Below are positions 24,482 through 35,517 of a stretch of 64,000 bases of DNA, in pieces. A program made the position numbers and the translations under genes. Source of the stretch: Euborellia annulipes (lineage: Eukaryota; Arthropoda; Insecta; Dermaptera; Anisolabididae). Within the stretch, counting starts at the first letter, position 1. Each line of letters starts with the position of its first letter. The notes below the pieces were generated by a model. That model saw nothing but the letters and a program-made list of their open reading frames with translations. It was not told where the DNA came from and made no database searches. The stretch spans positions 25,441 to 89,440 of the forward strand of contig JAKCPI010015674.1 of assembly GCA_023213315.1 (NCBI GenBank). The letters run 5' to 3'.

Positions 24482-24727
24482 CTAGGGTCAATTATATTTT
24501 AATTCTAAGAGTGGACTAATCGACCTCTTTTCAATAATCGGTAAAGGAACATTAGTAGAGCAAAATACTGTATAAAAGGTCCTGTTTTTGCTTGCTCGGT
24601 CTAAAAGGATGAAGAGAAAAAGAATAATCAAAAAAAATTTAGTTAAAACAAAAAAAAAATCAGGTGTGATCTCTCCTTGTCACACTAGATTTTTTTGTGA
24701 CAATATAAATTTAGTTTCCGCCAATAT

Positions 24728-24940
24728 ATTCTCTTTCACACAGTCTTTTCGGCAACTTAGGCCATATAAGACTTTGACGATAACCGTTATTTATGAATTT
24801 TCTATATTAGGGTCCAGGCATTCTTATTTAAGCCATTTGGTATCAAATGGCTTAAATAAAATCATCGGACTACCTTGGGGGTCGGAACCCACGATAAAGT
24901 TTGGTATACGAGGTTAGTATGCTAACCTCTACGCCAAGCC
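24728..24940 (-). repeat. SINE-A inserted in DH
   Basis: Reverse SINE-A with B-box remnant and ggttagtatgctaacctctacg head. Target duplication CCGCCAATAT lies at 24718-24727 and 24941-24950. The poly(T) tail is lost and the GTGTGA-rich tail is short. Confidence 0.8.
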
Positions 24941-25259
24941 CCGCCAATATATTAAAATTCAACTTGGGAGAATATTTATATTTATATTTTTTGTTACCCA
25001 GGAAACCATTTCTCCTATCTTACCTATGAAGTACAAGTGTAAGTGGTCTTCAAACAATTTTGAAGGGAAAATGAGAATATACATTTTAAAAGAGGACCTA
25101 AAAAATAATTAATTTTGAATTTTTAAACAAAATCGTTTAAGCGAATTTTGAGAAAATAGAAAAAAACTGAAAAAGTGCATCAGTAAAGTGCTAGTAATCT
25201 TTGACCGATTTTGTTCAAAAGCTTCGTGTTACGTCCCAGGAGGGTACCTAACTTAAATA

Positions 25260-25487
25260 TCGACGCTATAATTAGCAAAGTGCCTAATTCCACTTTTTTC
25301 GAAAATCATTTTTTGTATTTTCTGTTGAAAAATATCATTCTCCTTATGTCTGAACTGGTAAAAGCGTAATTCAAATTTTTCTGTTCGAAAAGTGTTTAAC
25401 AGTGGGCTCTAACAATGACAATAAAACTTTGGCTCTCCTGAAAAATAAACAAAATGGAGTTAGGCACTTTGCTAATTAGAACGTCGA
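25260..25487. mobile_element. MITE with TCGACGYTMTAATTAGC ends
   Basis: Terminal inverted repeats of about 28 bp (containing aattagcaaagtgcctaa) bound a 228-bp element inserted in DH. Flanks are TA and TG, so a TA duplication with one mutation. Mariner-type is likely. Confidence 0.65.
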
Positions 25488-25680
25488 TGAAATTTCAACC
25501 TCCTAGCTTTTTTCATTCTTGGTATATTTTGTTCACAGGGACACAGACAGACAGAACATGTTGTTAAAACTACTTTAGATTCAGGGGACCTCAAAATCCA
25601 TCAAAATCTCAACATCGAATTTTGACATGAATCCAATACTTTCTCTATATATTAACATATATATAGAGGTAAGAGAAAGT

Positions 25681-26743
25681 AAAAAGAAGAAGAATAAATG
25701 CGAAGTATTTTGTCATTTGCGGTTTTATAAGCAATTTTAAAAGCATTTTAAAAAAAATAAAGTAATTAAATTAAACAAAATTTGTTACGTTTGACCTGCG
25801 TGCTCACCACAAACAACGCAACCTTTAGGTTTTAGATAATTAATTTAATAGAGAGATTTAATTAAATAATTATTCGGGCTAACCCCATTTAACAATACTT
25901 TTTGTATTCTCCATTTAAAACAAAAGCAGAAAGCTTTATACAACTCTTAAAACTGGGTTAAAAATAAATTTTCACCGGGTTAAAACTAATAAGCTTATAT
26001 ATTTATTTATTTATTTTTTTTTATTATTTCACTCGAATAAATGTAAATTCCTATTTACGGGTAAAATAATAATTTTTTATCATAAACTAGGTTCAGAATT
26101 TTCCTAAATTTCAAGAAAGAGATCTCGATTTTTTAACATGCTCAACAATGTATCTTAAAAAACGAAATGATGAATTAAAATATAGTCAATTTATGGCAAA
26201 AATTTCACAAAAAGCTAAAAATAAGAATTGTGTCATTAATTGTATTCATCAAGAGATATATTCTGAATAAAATTAATTTTATAATGCAAATTGTATTATT
26301 CAATTTGAAGGTTTTCATGATATAAGTAGGACTATATATAAAAAAATTATATTTTAATTTTATTTCATTCATCATCTCTAAGCAAGGTTTCCTTTGTAGG
26401 TAGAAGTAGAAAGGATTGAGAGGATCTCGAATTAGAGTAAGAGCTGAGCAAAAAAAAAGGATGAGTTTAATTAAAGTTAGTATTGTACAGGCTAGGGGAA
26501 ATCCATCCTTTGAAAGCTCTACTTGTCTTCATTGAGGAGGAGGATTGGTTTTCCGGGTTTGCCAAATTCCACCCACGCAACATCTAAGCTGTTCAAGATT
26601 GGTGAAATTTTTTGTAATGGTATTATAAATTTTGAAAAATAAATTTTTTTTTTTTAAATAAATAAATAAAAATCTTCATCGAAATAAAAATCTCGTAGGA
26701 CTGAACTCGCATTAGAAAACTTCCGATTACCTAAGGAATGTGA
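25681..26743. other. AT-rich sequence, no gene seen
   Basis: No repeat family recognised. Confidence 0.5.
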
Positions 26744-26790
26744 TTTGAGACTTTTTGTGTCGATATATATTTTGTTTCCGATAATGTATT
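26744..26790 (-). repeat. DH fragment
   Basis: tttttgtgtcgatatatatt then ttgtttccgataatg matches the DH sequence just inside the large hairpin. Confidence 0.5.
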
Positions 26791-26879
26791 GATAGTATAT
26801 TAAAAACCCAAGAACTATAATTTAAGATCTCTTGTAGGAATAGTGGAACGAAGTTCTTTAAAGCGGTTTAAGCAGGGTG

Positions 26880-27160
26880 AATTGGGAAAAAATGTAACAT
26901 AACAAAAACGCGTTCCTAACAAAAATGCGTTCCTAACACCCGAGGGACGGCGGAGGATGACGAGATTAGCCGAAGTTTTGGTGAGGCCACGCCCACCTTC
27001 TCAGCAAGAGGTTCCAGCGGGCGCAGCTACCTGGCTATACGAAGGCGGACTTTCCGCCTATTTAAATAATAATCATATTAAATTATATTCTGAGTTAAAG
27101 AAAAGGCGTGAGGAACTTCGTTCCTGTCGTAGAACCCCTACGACCCCACAAGTTTGCTTT
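26880..27160. other. GC-richer block with unassigned 87-codon frame
   Basis: A duplicated phrase (aacaaaaacgcgttcctaac / aacaaaaatgcgttcctaac) precedes a less AT-rich block with a plus-strand frame at 26957-27220. The C-terminal part of that frame runs into a DH fragment, so the frame is not a preserved protein. I do not recognise the block; it may be part of a Helitron or other mobile DNA. Confidence 0.3.
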
Positions 27161-27532
27161 TTGGTTTCAGAGGACCTCAAAACGTGTATATCCATCCAAA
27201 TCTTGACATCGAATTTTTGACAAGAATCCCAATACTTTCTTTCTATATATTAACATATATATGGACCCTGTTATGCAATGGTGTGTCAAAGACCAAAAAA
27301 ATTCAAAATTGAGTTAAGCGCGGAATATTGTTTCAAATGCTTTAATTAATAGTATTTTTTATGAAATATGTCCTAAAAAAATTTATATTTAATGTTACTT
27401 GCACAATTGACAAGAAAAATTATATAGAATCCAATGTAAACAAAAAACTTTATTGTTGATTTTCTCAAAACTCGATGTTTGGTCTTTGACACACCATTGC
27501 ATAACAGGGTCCATATATAGGTAAGAAAAAGT
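27161..27532 (-). mobile_element. DH 5'-truncated copy split by a MITE
   Basis: The DH small-hairpin side only: cagaggacctcaaaacg.. ttgacaagaatcc.. ctttctttctatat, interrupted at 27262-27513, then ataggtaagaaaaagt. Confidence 0.65.
27262..27513. mobile_element. Mariner-type MITE, TGGACCCTGTTATGCAATGG ends
   Basis: Inverted ends of about 34 bp are exact at the tips and flanked by TA (27260-27261 and 27514-27515). Length 252 bp, interior AT-rich, no coding sequence. It has inserted in the TA-rich loop of a DH terminal hairpin. Confidence 0.78.
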
Positions 27533-27724
27533 AAAATGACTGAATATAACCTAACGGGTAGATGTGAATATAACAATTAACAGCCGAAACGTATTTTATT
27601 GTAATTATATATTTTATTGTAAGTATTATTACTTGCTAAAATAAACCACGATGTAAGCCCAAAAATATATTTTATTTATTTCTTATAACGATAATTGTGA
27701 AAGTTTAAATCAATTAATAATCAA

Positions 27725-27885
27725 AGTATATTAGTGCACTCTTAGCCAATTTTAATACTTAAATATCAAATTTCAACTTCATTTCCTTCTTTTTTGTCCA
27801 CACATTTCAGTCACACACACATAGAAAGACAGACAGACTACTTTGCGAGATCCACTTTTTTGGAATCAGGGTAAAAATATAGTCC
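27725..27885 (-). repeat. DH fragment, degraded
   Basis: aaatatcaaatttcaacttc, a CACACA/GACAGACAG microsatellite and gatccacttttttggaatca follow DH order but are heavily diverged. Confidence 0.5.
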
Positions 27886-28308
27886 GTCCGAATTTATATC
27901 TATAATCTCGCATTTTGAAAATAATATCAACTTTGTATGTCATTCTAATTATAGTGCTTTGTTGTTTTTTTTTTTTTTATATATATTGGTTTTGTTTTTT
28001 GCGATTTAACTGGATTTTCGCGGTGACTGGATCATAAAACCCGACTAATCGATTTCGCTTGGAAATTCGAATAAAACTGTATTAGTAGTAACTCAATTTG
28101 TCAAAATATTGCGATAGCGGGTGTTGCCGCTACTAGAATCGTTGGTTATAATTTCATACTTTCTCTGACAGTAATTACTGTATTATGTACTGTTAGTATT
28201 TATTATAATAAATACCTATAACAAAAGTATTGAAATATTTGAATTCAACCGAAATACAGGTTTTGAGACTCCTGACCTCCGTGAGAGTGAGGCCATTTAA
28301 CTTTTGCT

Positions 28309-28430
28309 GCCCTCGGGCTTGGTAGGTGTTAGCGTGCTGGCCTTGTATACCAAAGGTCGCGGGTTCGGATCCCAGGCAGTCCGATGATTTTATTTAAGCC
28401 ATTTGGATACCACCTAAATAGGGATCTACA
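28309..28430 (+). repeat. SINE-A, 3' truncated
   Basis: gccctcgggcttggtagg.. cgcgggttcggatccc.. cagtccgatgattttattta, then an abrupt stop after the body's inverted pair. The head is intact enough to show A- and B-box remnants. Confidence 0.7.
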
Positions 28431-28721
28431 TTACTTTGAATGATGTTAAGGATCCCCTCCGCTAACGATTTTATTTAAATTAATTGTATTTTTAACTTCA
28501 AAATAGTGTCGGAATTTCAATAGAAGATTTTATTGGGTTATAGTATAAACAAAGTACACCGATGAAAATGATTTAATTTATTTGTTTATCATATGCAACC
28601 CATTTTAAAATTCTCACGTAAAATTAAGTTCAACAGTGAACTTTGTTTATTCTATCTATTATATTATTATACTATCTACTAAGATAAAAAAAATAAATTT
28701 AAAATAAATTTGTGTTGTAGA

Positions 28722-28806
28722 ACACAAAAAATGTGAGATACCGCATCGTACAACTATTAGGAGTGTAGGAGAAAGTTGTATGATGTCAAGTTATTCACAC
28801 CAGATT
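28722..28806 (+). repeat. DH large-hairpin relic
   Basis: acacaaaaaatgtgagatac.. gagaaagttgtatgatg.. cacaccagatttttt is the large terminal hairpin of DH with many substitutions. Confidence 0.5.
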
Positions 28807-29562
28807 TTTTTATTAATTAACAAGTAATTAATAGGTAAAATAGAGAATATTTAAATTATTTATTATTAAACAATGACAAAAAATAAAATTTGTGTCTCTC
28901 TGCTTTCCCATCAGGTGATTTCAAAAGAGTCGTTATTCTAACTTGTATAAATATTTAATATGCATAAACGTCATTATGAAATCTCTCGGAGATCTCCCCG
29001 AGGGATTATAAATAATGGAGTTGTTCCCGAGCTTTCCAAGATCTAATGAAGAGAAATCCTCCCACAGGACCCGAGGTATGGACCACAGATGCCTTCTTAA
29101 TTAAATTCAGATTGGTGGTCAAATCAATATAAACAAAAGAAAATTAAGATTTTTTGCAGGCTTAATAAAAACAAAATTAATTACGAAATATATTTCAGAG
29201 TAAGGTTGGAAAAAGGCATCTTAATTAAATTACCCCAGAGAGATAGATTAATTAATTCAGAGGTTATATGAAATGAATGTTTTCATTTTAAATGCTATAA
29301 AAAGAAAATCTTTATTTCATTAATGTTTAATGAAAGTAGGATTTCAAGAAGCTTTTAAAATAAAAAAACTGAACATTTTGAGATGTAATTTGTGAAAATA
29401 AAAAATATCAATGGCAAATAATTTCTAGACAATGGCTTTAATTTATGTATGCACATCTGCAAGAAATTACTTTTTCTTTTAAATTTCTAATAGAAATTAC
29501 TTTACACTCTATTTTTATAAATAGATAGAAAGAAGTCAGGCCTCTTCAAAATATCGAGTGTA
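28807..29562. other. AT-rich sequence, no gene seen
   Basis: Nothing recognisable. gaaatctctcggagatctcc at 28980 is a small inverted repeat. Confidence 0.45.
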
Positions 29563-29570
29563 GTTGAAGT

Positions 29571-29939
29571 CTGGGGCGTATATAGAAATTTTTTTCGGGG
29601 GGGGCCTGTTCTCGAAAATTTTTCTCCGAAAAATTTTGTTTTTTGCGGAACCAAAATTTTTTCCCGTCCGTAAAAATATTTTACCTTTTTTTTTGAAAAG
29701 CAAAATTTTTCCCCCCCGCGGAACCAAAATTTTTTCATGTAGGCCTACCGTTCGCGGGAGATTTCACTCTTTTGCGGAACCTGGGATTTTCGTGCTGCGC
29801 GGCCGAGCAAACATTTCGGGGGTGGGGGTGGGGGGGGCCGAGACGCATTATTGTCTCTATATAGGGCTATATGCATTTAGAAAATTTCGGAGGGGGGGGC
29901 CGGGCCCCCTCGCCCCCCCCCCCCTTATATACGCCCCTG
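29571..29939. mobile_element. hAT-type MITE, GGGGCGTATATA family, copy 1
   Basis: Ends CTGGGGCGTATATAGAAATT and ..TATATACGCCCCTG are inverted repeats. The 8-bp duplication GTTGAAGT flanks it (29563-29570 and 29940-29947). The interior has G-runs next to the ends and a repeated gcggaaccaaaattttt phrase. The frames across it are low-complexity artefacts. Confidence 0.85.
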
Positions 29940-30722
29940 GTTGAAGTATACACTGAAAAATCTTTGAAACCTTATATTAGGAGTGTATTTCAAATTTTAA
30001 ATTAAAGGCCCTAGGGGTATAAGAATGGTGAAAATGCCCTTGGAACATATTTCAATGATACATAGGGGATTTGTAGGTACTAATAAAATAATAAGATACT
30101 GAAAGTTTCAGATCGCTATCTCAAATGGTTTTTGAGAAAAACCAAAATATGTAAAAATCAGAAAAACATTTTTTTCTCAGGAACGGCTGAATCGATTGAT
30201 TTGAATTTTTTGATATGTTTTGGGGGCTGATGGTACCTTCAAGGGAAAAAATCAAGACCTATATCGGATCATGACATCCTTGAAAAAAATGGCGTTTTTT
30301 GTTTAATTTTAATTTTTAACCATGATACAATTTTGGCACAAAAATGAAACAATTTTTTTGAAATCCTCATTCAATTTCCTGTAAGTTCATAAGTTCATAA
30401 ATTCATAAAAAAGGTACGCCATAGTAGAAAAAAATAAAAACCATTTATTACTCAAATATTGACTTTATATGTTTTGTGCTTTAATATTGTTTTTTATTGC
30501 TTAAGCTTACACATATATTATCATTTTATTCAAAATAACCAATTTATATTCATAACATCAACATTTTTTGCCTAAATCAAAAGTTAAAATTTTTAAATAT
30601 CTATAATCATTAACTATAATGCTATAAGATAAAAACAGTTTTTGATTAATGAATAATAAAAATAAAAACTAATATCAAAAAGATAAATCTTTCAACAATA
30701 AAAAATGCAGAATCAGGTTTAA

Positions 30723-31046
30723 TCAGTCTTCGTCACCACTGTCTTCTTCAATCACAGGTGAAACGTTGTCTTTATCAAATAATTTGCTCAATGTTTCAGC
30801 GGGCCTCAGAATTTTTGTCAAATATCTTCCGTATGACAAATAATAAACAATGGCAGCATCGTGAGAGCAACATCCAATTGTTCTAAGACCATTCGCACAC
30901 TCACAGCTATGTCTTAATACGCCTTTAGGTCCATTAGCATTTTTTTTATATTCAATAAAACATCTATACACTTTGTTATTAATATGGCGAGAGTGTACTT
31001 GAGCTTTAAGTATGTTAGTATGGTCTTTTACATATTGGATAGTAAT
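30723..31046 (-). pseudogene. SWIM zinc-finger C-terminal fragment of a transposon protein
   Basis: A frame stays open for 108 codons from the edge of the inserted hAT MITE (31046) to a TGA at 30723; there is no in-frame ATG. The distal part reads HSCECANGL then a CCSH motif. CxC and CxH are spaced as in SWIM fingers (residues 23-25 and 35-37 counting from the GTG at 30971), followed by AAIVYYLSYGRY and an acidic tail (EEDSGDED). SWIM fingers are known in MULE-type and related transposase proteins. The N-terminal and catalytic parts are absent, so this is a remnant. Confidence 0.65.
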
Positions 31047-31048
31047 TT

Positions 31049-31302
31049 CAGGGGTGTATATAGAAATTTTTTCACGGGGGGCCTGAACTCAAAAATTTTT
31101 CTGCTAAAAATTTTTTTTTAAGAAACTAAATTTTTTTTTTCACACAAAATTTTTTGCAGAACCTTTTTTTCTTTTGCGGAAACAACGTTTTTCATCCTGC
31201 AAAAAAATTTGTTGCGCTGATGTCTGTATATCCCTATATATGTATATGTGTTTGGGAAATTTCGGGGGGGGGGGGCCTCGCCCCCCCTTATATACGCTCC
31301 TG
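31049..31302. mobile_element. hAT-type MITE, GGGGCGTATATA family, copy 2
   Basis: Starts CAGGGGTGTATATAGAAATT, ends ..TATATACGCTCCTG. The 8-bp duplication AGTAATTT lies at 31041-31048 and 31303-31310. It is inserted inside the fold-back element, cutting its open frame. Confidence 0.88.
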
Positions 31303-32011
31303 AGTAATTTATTATTTATATAGTAGATTTATCTTTTTGATATTAGTTTTTATTTTTATTATTCATTAATCAAAAACTGTTTTTATCTTATAGCATTATA
31401 GTTAATGATTATAGATATTTAAAAATTTTAACTTTTGATTTAGGCAAAAAATGTTGATGTTATGAATATAAATTGGTTATTTTGAATAAAATGATAATAT
31501 ATGTGTAAGCTTAAGCAATAAAAAACAATATTAAAGCACAAAACATATAAAGTCAATATTTGAGTAATAAATGGTTTTTATTTTTTTCTACTATGGCGTA
31601 CCTTTTTTTATGAATTTATGAACTTATGAACTTACAGGAAATTGAATGAGGATTTCAAAAAAATTGTTTCATTTTTGTGCCAAAATTGTATCATGGTTAA
31701 AAATTAAAATTAAACAAAAAACGCCATTTTTTTCAAGGATGTCATGATCCGATATAGGTCTTGATTTTTTCCCTTGAAGGTACCATCAGCCCCCAAAACA
31801 TATCAAAAATTCAAATCAATCGATTCAGCCGTTCCTGAGAAAAAATGTTTTTCTGATTTTTACATATTTTGGTTTTTCTCAAAAACCATTTGAGATAGCG
31901 ATCTGAAACTTTCAGCATCTTATTATTTTATTAGTACCTACAAATCCCCTATGTATCATTAAAATATGTTCCAAGGGCATTTTCACCATTCTTATACCCC
32001 TAGGGCCTTTA

Positions 32012-32252
32012 GGATAAAAATTTTCATTCTTGAATAACTTCGTTCCAAAAGTATATTTTTGAATATAGGTTTGTAATAGAATAGAAAAAGACTCTGATTA
32101 GCATAAAATTAATTCCCTGGCATTTGTCCTAACCCTCGATCAAAAAACCTCCACCGAAAAAACTCTCTAGCTACTCAACTGCATAGGATATACTGTTCTT
32201 CAAAAGAAAAAAACCTCATTTTGAATGAATAATGTAAAGATAGCGAACTCCC
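32012..32252. other. AT-rich sequence, no gene seen
   Basis: Short unique AT-rich stretch. Confidence 0.4.
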
Positions 32253-32770
32253 CAGGGGCGCCGGAGCGAATTTGAATCAGGGGGGGGGGAATTTTTTTTA
32301 GAAAATTAAAATAATTTAATATGTTTAAATAGTATAAAACAAAAACAAATTTACTATAAAGCTTTAAAATTTTTAAATAAAATAACAATTTTAATAAAAT
32401 TAAAATTTTAAAAAATTTCTTAGTGATTTTATCAAAAAATTTTTTTTAGGCTATATTTATACTATTTGAAGGAAATAAATATTTTTAAATTTCTTCTTTT
32501 AATTCAATATAAAATGTTTTTAGAAATTAGAAATACAATAGGGTCTATATAAAATATTTTGGAAAAAATGAATTTCTTACTCTTTTAATTTTTTTTTTTT
32601 AATTTAAAAGATTTTATTTTTCGAAAGTAAAAATGTATCATTTTTAAAAATAAATGAAATAAAAGAAGACATATTGCCCCCCTCCTATAGGCATGGGCCC
32701 CCCCCCGGGGGGGGGGGGGGCGGGGGGGGATGTACCCTTGCCCCCCCCCAGTTCCAGCGCTATCAAACCG
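32253..32770. mobile_element. Probable G-tract MITE
   Basis: Left CAGGGGCGCCGGAGCG then a G-run. The right side has C/G-runs and ..cagttccagcgctat, which partly mirrors the left end. AT-rich core. No clear target duplication, so boundaries are provisional. Confidence 0.4.
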
Positions 32771-32904
32771 ACACTTCGGCAAATTTTGATATCGTCTTAT
32801 TTTATTTTTAATAAAAAATTCCAATCTATAAATGGCTTCCAAATACAACATTTTAAGAATAACAATTTTAATCTGAATCTCTCATATTTATTTCCTTACT
32901 TTAA

Positions 32905-32955
32905 ACCAGGGCCGTAGCCAGAGGGGAAATATGGGAGCCAAACCCCCCCCCCCCT
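32905..32955 (+). mobile_element. Terminal fragment of another hAT-like MITE
   Basis: ccagggccgtagccagaggg followed by a C-run resembles the ends of G-tract hAT MITEs. Only one end is present. Confidence 0.4.
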
Positions 32956-33008
32956 TCTACGATATCTAGAAAATTATAAATATATATAGAGAGAAACATG
33001 AATAAAAA

Positions 33009-33494
33009 TCTGGTGTGACTGGCGCACAGCACACAGCTTTCTCTTACCTTCGGTAATCGAAAGTTGTGTACTGTGCTTGTCACACCAGATTTTTTGTGTC
33101 GACATGTATTTAGTTCCCGGCAGTAGGGAATTTTTGAATTAACAAGATGTAAAATTTATAAGTATGGGAAAATATTTATATTTTGTAACCATGGCAACCA
33201 TTTCTCCTATCTTTCCTATGAAGCACAAGAGTAAAGTGTGCTTCAAACAATTTTGAGGGCAAAACGAGAATATACATTTGAAAGAGCATCTAAAAAATAA
33301 TTGATTTTTGAATTTTAATCAAAATCGTTAGAGGGAATTTTGAGAAAATCGAAAAAACTGAAAAAGTACATCAGTAAAGTACTAGTACTCTTTGGCCGAT
33401 TTTGATTAAAAGCTTATTTTTCCGGTCCCGGGAGGTGTTTAACTTAAATATAAAATTTCAACCTCATAGCTCAATTCCTTCATGCTTAAAAGTG

Positions 33495-33529
<35 letters not shown>

Positions 33530-33669
33530 CATGTCGCGAAAACCACTTTTTTGGATTCAGGGGACCTCAAAACGTGAAGATCCATCAAAATCTCGACATC
33601 GAATTTTTGACATGAACCAATACTTTCTCTCTATATATATATTACATATATACATAGGTAAGAGAAAGT
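33009..33669 (-). mobile_element. DH element, best full-length copy
   Basis: 661 bp from TCTGGTGTGAC to AGAGAAAGT with A5 on both sides. Large hairpin 33009-33090 (82 nt), small hairpin 33622-33669 (48 nt). The shared string ACTTTCTCTTACC(T) occurs once in each terminal hairpin. A (CA)n tract lies at 33491-33524. No coding frame is shared with the other copies. Confidence 0.85.
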
Positions 33670-34622
33670 AAAAATTATAAATACTGTTAGAAATATATAA
33701 AATATTTCATCTTCTTTAAATTTATTCATTTGGAAGGAGGGGGAAAGATTACCCCTCGGATCATCCAAACCTCTCTCAAAAACAATTTTGTCCTTGTTTT
33801 AAACTATAATATTTCTGACCGAAAATGTGTTATTTATATATAAAAATTTTTAAAATAAGAAGAGTATGTAGAAAGCCGTGCAATAACAATTTAGGGCCTG
33901 AATTCAAGGAAAAGAAGGGAAGGTTATAAGTTGACATGTGATACAAAACTAACACTAATTAACGGCTACACACGAGATTTATTTTGTTATAAGATAAAGT
34001 ATTCATAAAGATTTGTAGGGGAATGGGGCAATAAAGAGGTCCTTGCATCGGGGGTCCGGGTGCGTTGTGCCCGTCGCACATCCCACTTTCACGTATATGG
34101 ATAGAAATTCATTCAACTAGAAAATTATATCTAAAATAATGGAAAGAGAAGATAAAAGATAGGATATAAGGGAATATAGTGTTAAATAAAAAAAAAACTT
34201 TTTATATTTAAATACGTAATAACGCAAATGGAATATTTTTGGTTGGATAAAGTCATTAGAGAACCATGTGGAAGAAATAAATATTAAAAGTTAATATGAC
34301 TTAATACTCCTAATAATTATTCATTATTAGAGTTTTATTATAGAAAATTTAATAAAATATATTTCGATTTTACTTGGTTATAATCGGCTTAAAATTAAAT
34401 CAAAGTATAAACTCAGGGATGTGCTTTTCTGCTATATAAAGTAGGGAGTGAATCTATTTTATCTCCTTATGAATTTCGTTATCAAATATTACGCTTTTGG
34501 AATGTCTAAAAGCTCTCGACTAACATTTAGCTTGAAAATATTTTCATTAAATGTCAATATTCGAATATTTTTCCTCATTTGGTCTTTTTAAATATAATAG
34601 ACTCAAAAAACTTGGTAAAAAA
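33670..34622. other. AT-rich sequence, no gene seen
   Basis: Unassigned; a GC-richer phrase at 34045-34085 (cgggtgcgttgtgcccgtcg) could be a MITE tip without a partner. Confidence 0.4.
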
Positions 34623-35182
34623 TCTGGTGTGACTGGTCGAACAGCACACAACTTTCTCTCAAGTTGTGTATTGTGCATGTCACATCAGATTTTTTTGTGT
34701 CAAGATATATTTAGTTGCCCTTAGCACCTAAGTTCTAAGCTTGACCTCGCAATTCCTAGACGGCGCTGAGCTACGAATGCTTCCACATCAGTAAAGAGTA
34801 CTTCAAACAATTTCCACGAAAAATTTCACTGGTATACTTTTTAAAGAGCATCTAAAAAATAGTTGATTTATTAATTTTAGTCAAATTCGTTGAGAGAATT
34901 TTTGAGAAAATCGAAAAAAAACTGAAAAAGTACATCAGTAAAATACTAGTACTTTTTAGCCGATTTTGTTTAAAAGCTTATTGTCATCTTAAATATAAAA
35001 TTTCACCCTTGTAGCTCTTTTAGTTCCTAAGATATTTTGTTCACAGACAGACCAATTTGCGGGACCCACTTTTTTGGACTCAAAACGTGTATATCCATCA
35101 AAATCTCGACATCGAATTTTTGACATGATCGCATTACTTTCTCTGTATATAGGCCTATTTCAAATATAGGGCAACAGAAAGT
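34623..35182 (-). mobile_element. DH element, diverged copy
   Basis: Both terminal regions are recognisable. The loop side of the large hairpin is deleted and the small hairpin is weakened (cagaaagt). A6 and A5 tracts flank it. It replaces part of the usual body with unrelated text at 34715-34790. Confidence 0.7.
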
Positions 35183-35517
35183 AAAAAATTACACAAATAA
35201 TCAGTTCAATTTCCCCTCCTATTGAGTGGGTTTTATATTTTACCAAAGAGGAATTGAGGAATATAAGCATAATAGATTTATTTGTATGCCATTCAGTCTG
35301 AAATTCAATGTTGGCTTTTATGCTATTTATACTTTTTTATTTGATGAATTAACTTTACAAGGGGGTTTTGATCCCCCTAAATCCCCCAAACCTTCAAGTC
35401 CTGTCTTCCGGCCGAAGGCAGAAAGTTATATAAATTCAAACAAAAACTTTTAGTTAGAGTAATAATAATTTTATTTATAGTGGGTGTCACCTGAGCAAGG
35501 TATTTTATTTAATATCC

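Larger units (their letters stand above)
24660..25680 (-). mobile_element. DH element carrying two insertions
   Basis: The large-hairpin end (24660-24690) is shortened by deletion. The small-hairpin end closes at 25680. The body is split by a SINE-A (24728-24940) and by a MITE (25260-25487). Removing both restores the usual DH order. Confidence 0.75.
30003..32011. mobile_element. Fold-back DNA transposon with ~700-bp inverted arms and SWIM-domain remnant
   Basis: Left arm 30003-30690 and right arm 31325-32011 are almost identical reverse complements, starting TAAAGGCCCTAGGGG at both tips. Between them lies a minus-strand open frame with a SWIM-type zinc finger, and a hAT MITE (31049-31302) inserted later. 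Most of the transposase is missing. No target duplication is convincing. Families with SWIM fingers include MULEs and some other metazoan DNA transposons; I cannot choose. Confidence 0.7.

Noticed and set aside
26957..27220. 87-codon frame as a gene
   Set aside because: Its end is translated DH sequence, so the frame is chance.
29571..31302. One composite transposon bounded by the two GGGGCGTATATA elements
   Set aside because: Each has its own distinct 8-bp duplication, so they inserted separately.
33009..33669. DH as a Helitron
   Set aside because: It starts TC in one reading but has no CTRR end, and both termini are palindromes; A5 flanks also do not fit A-T insertion.
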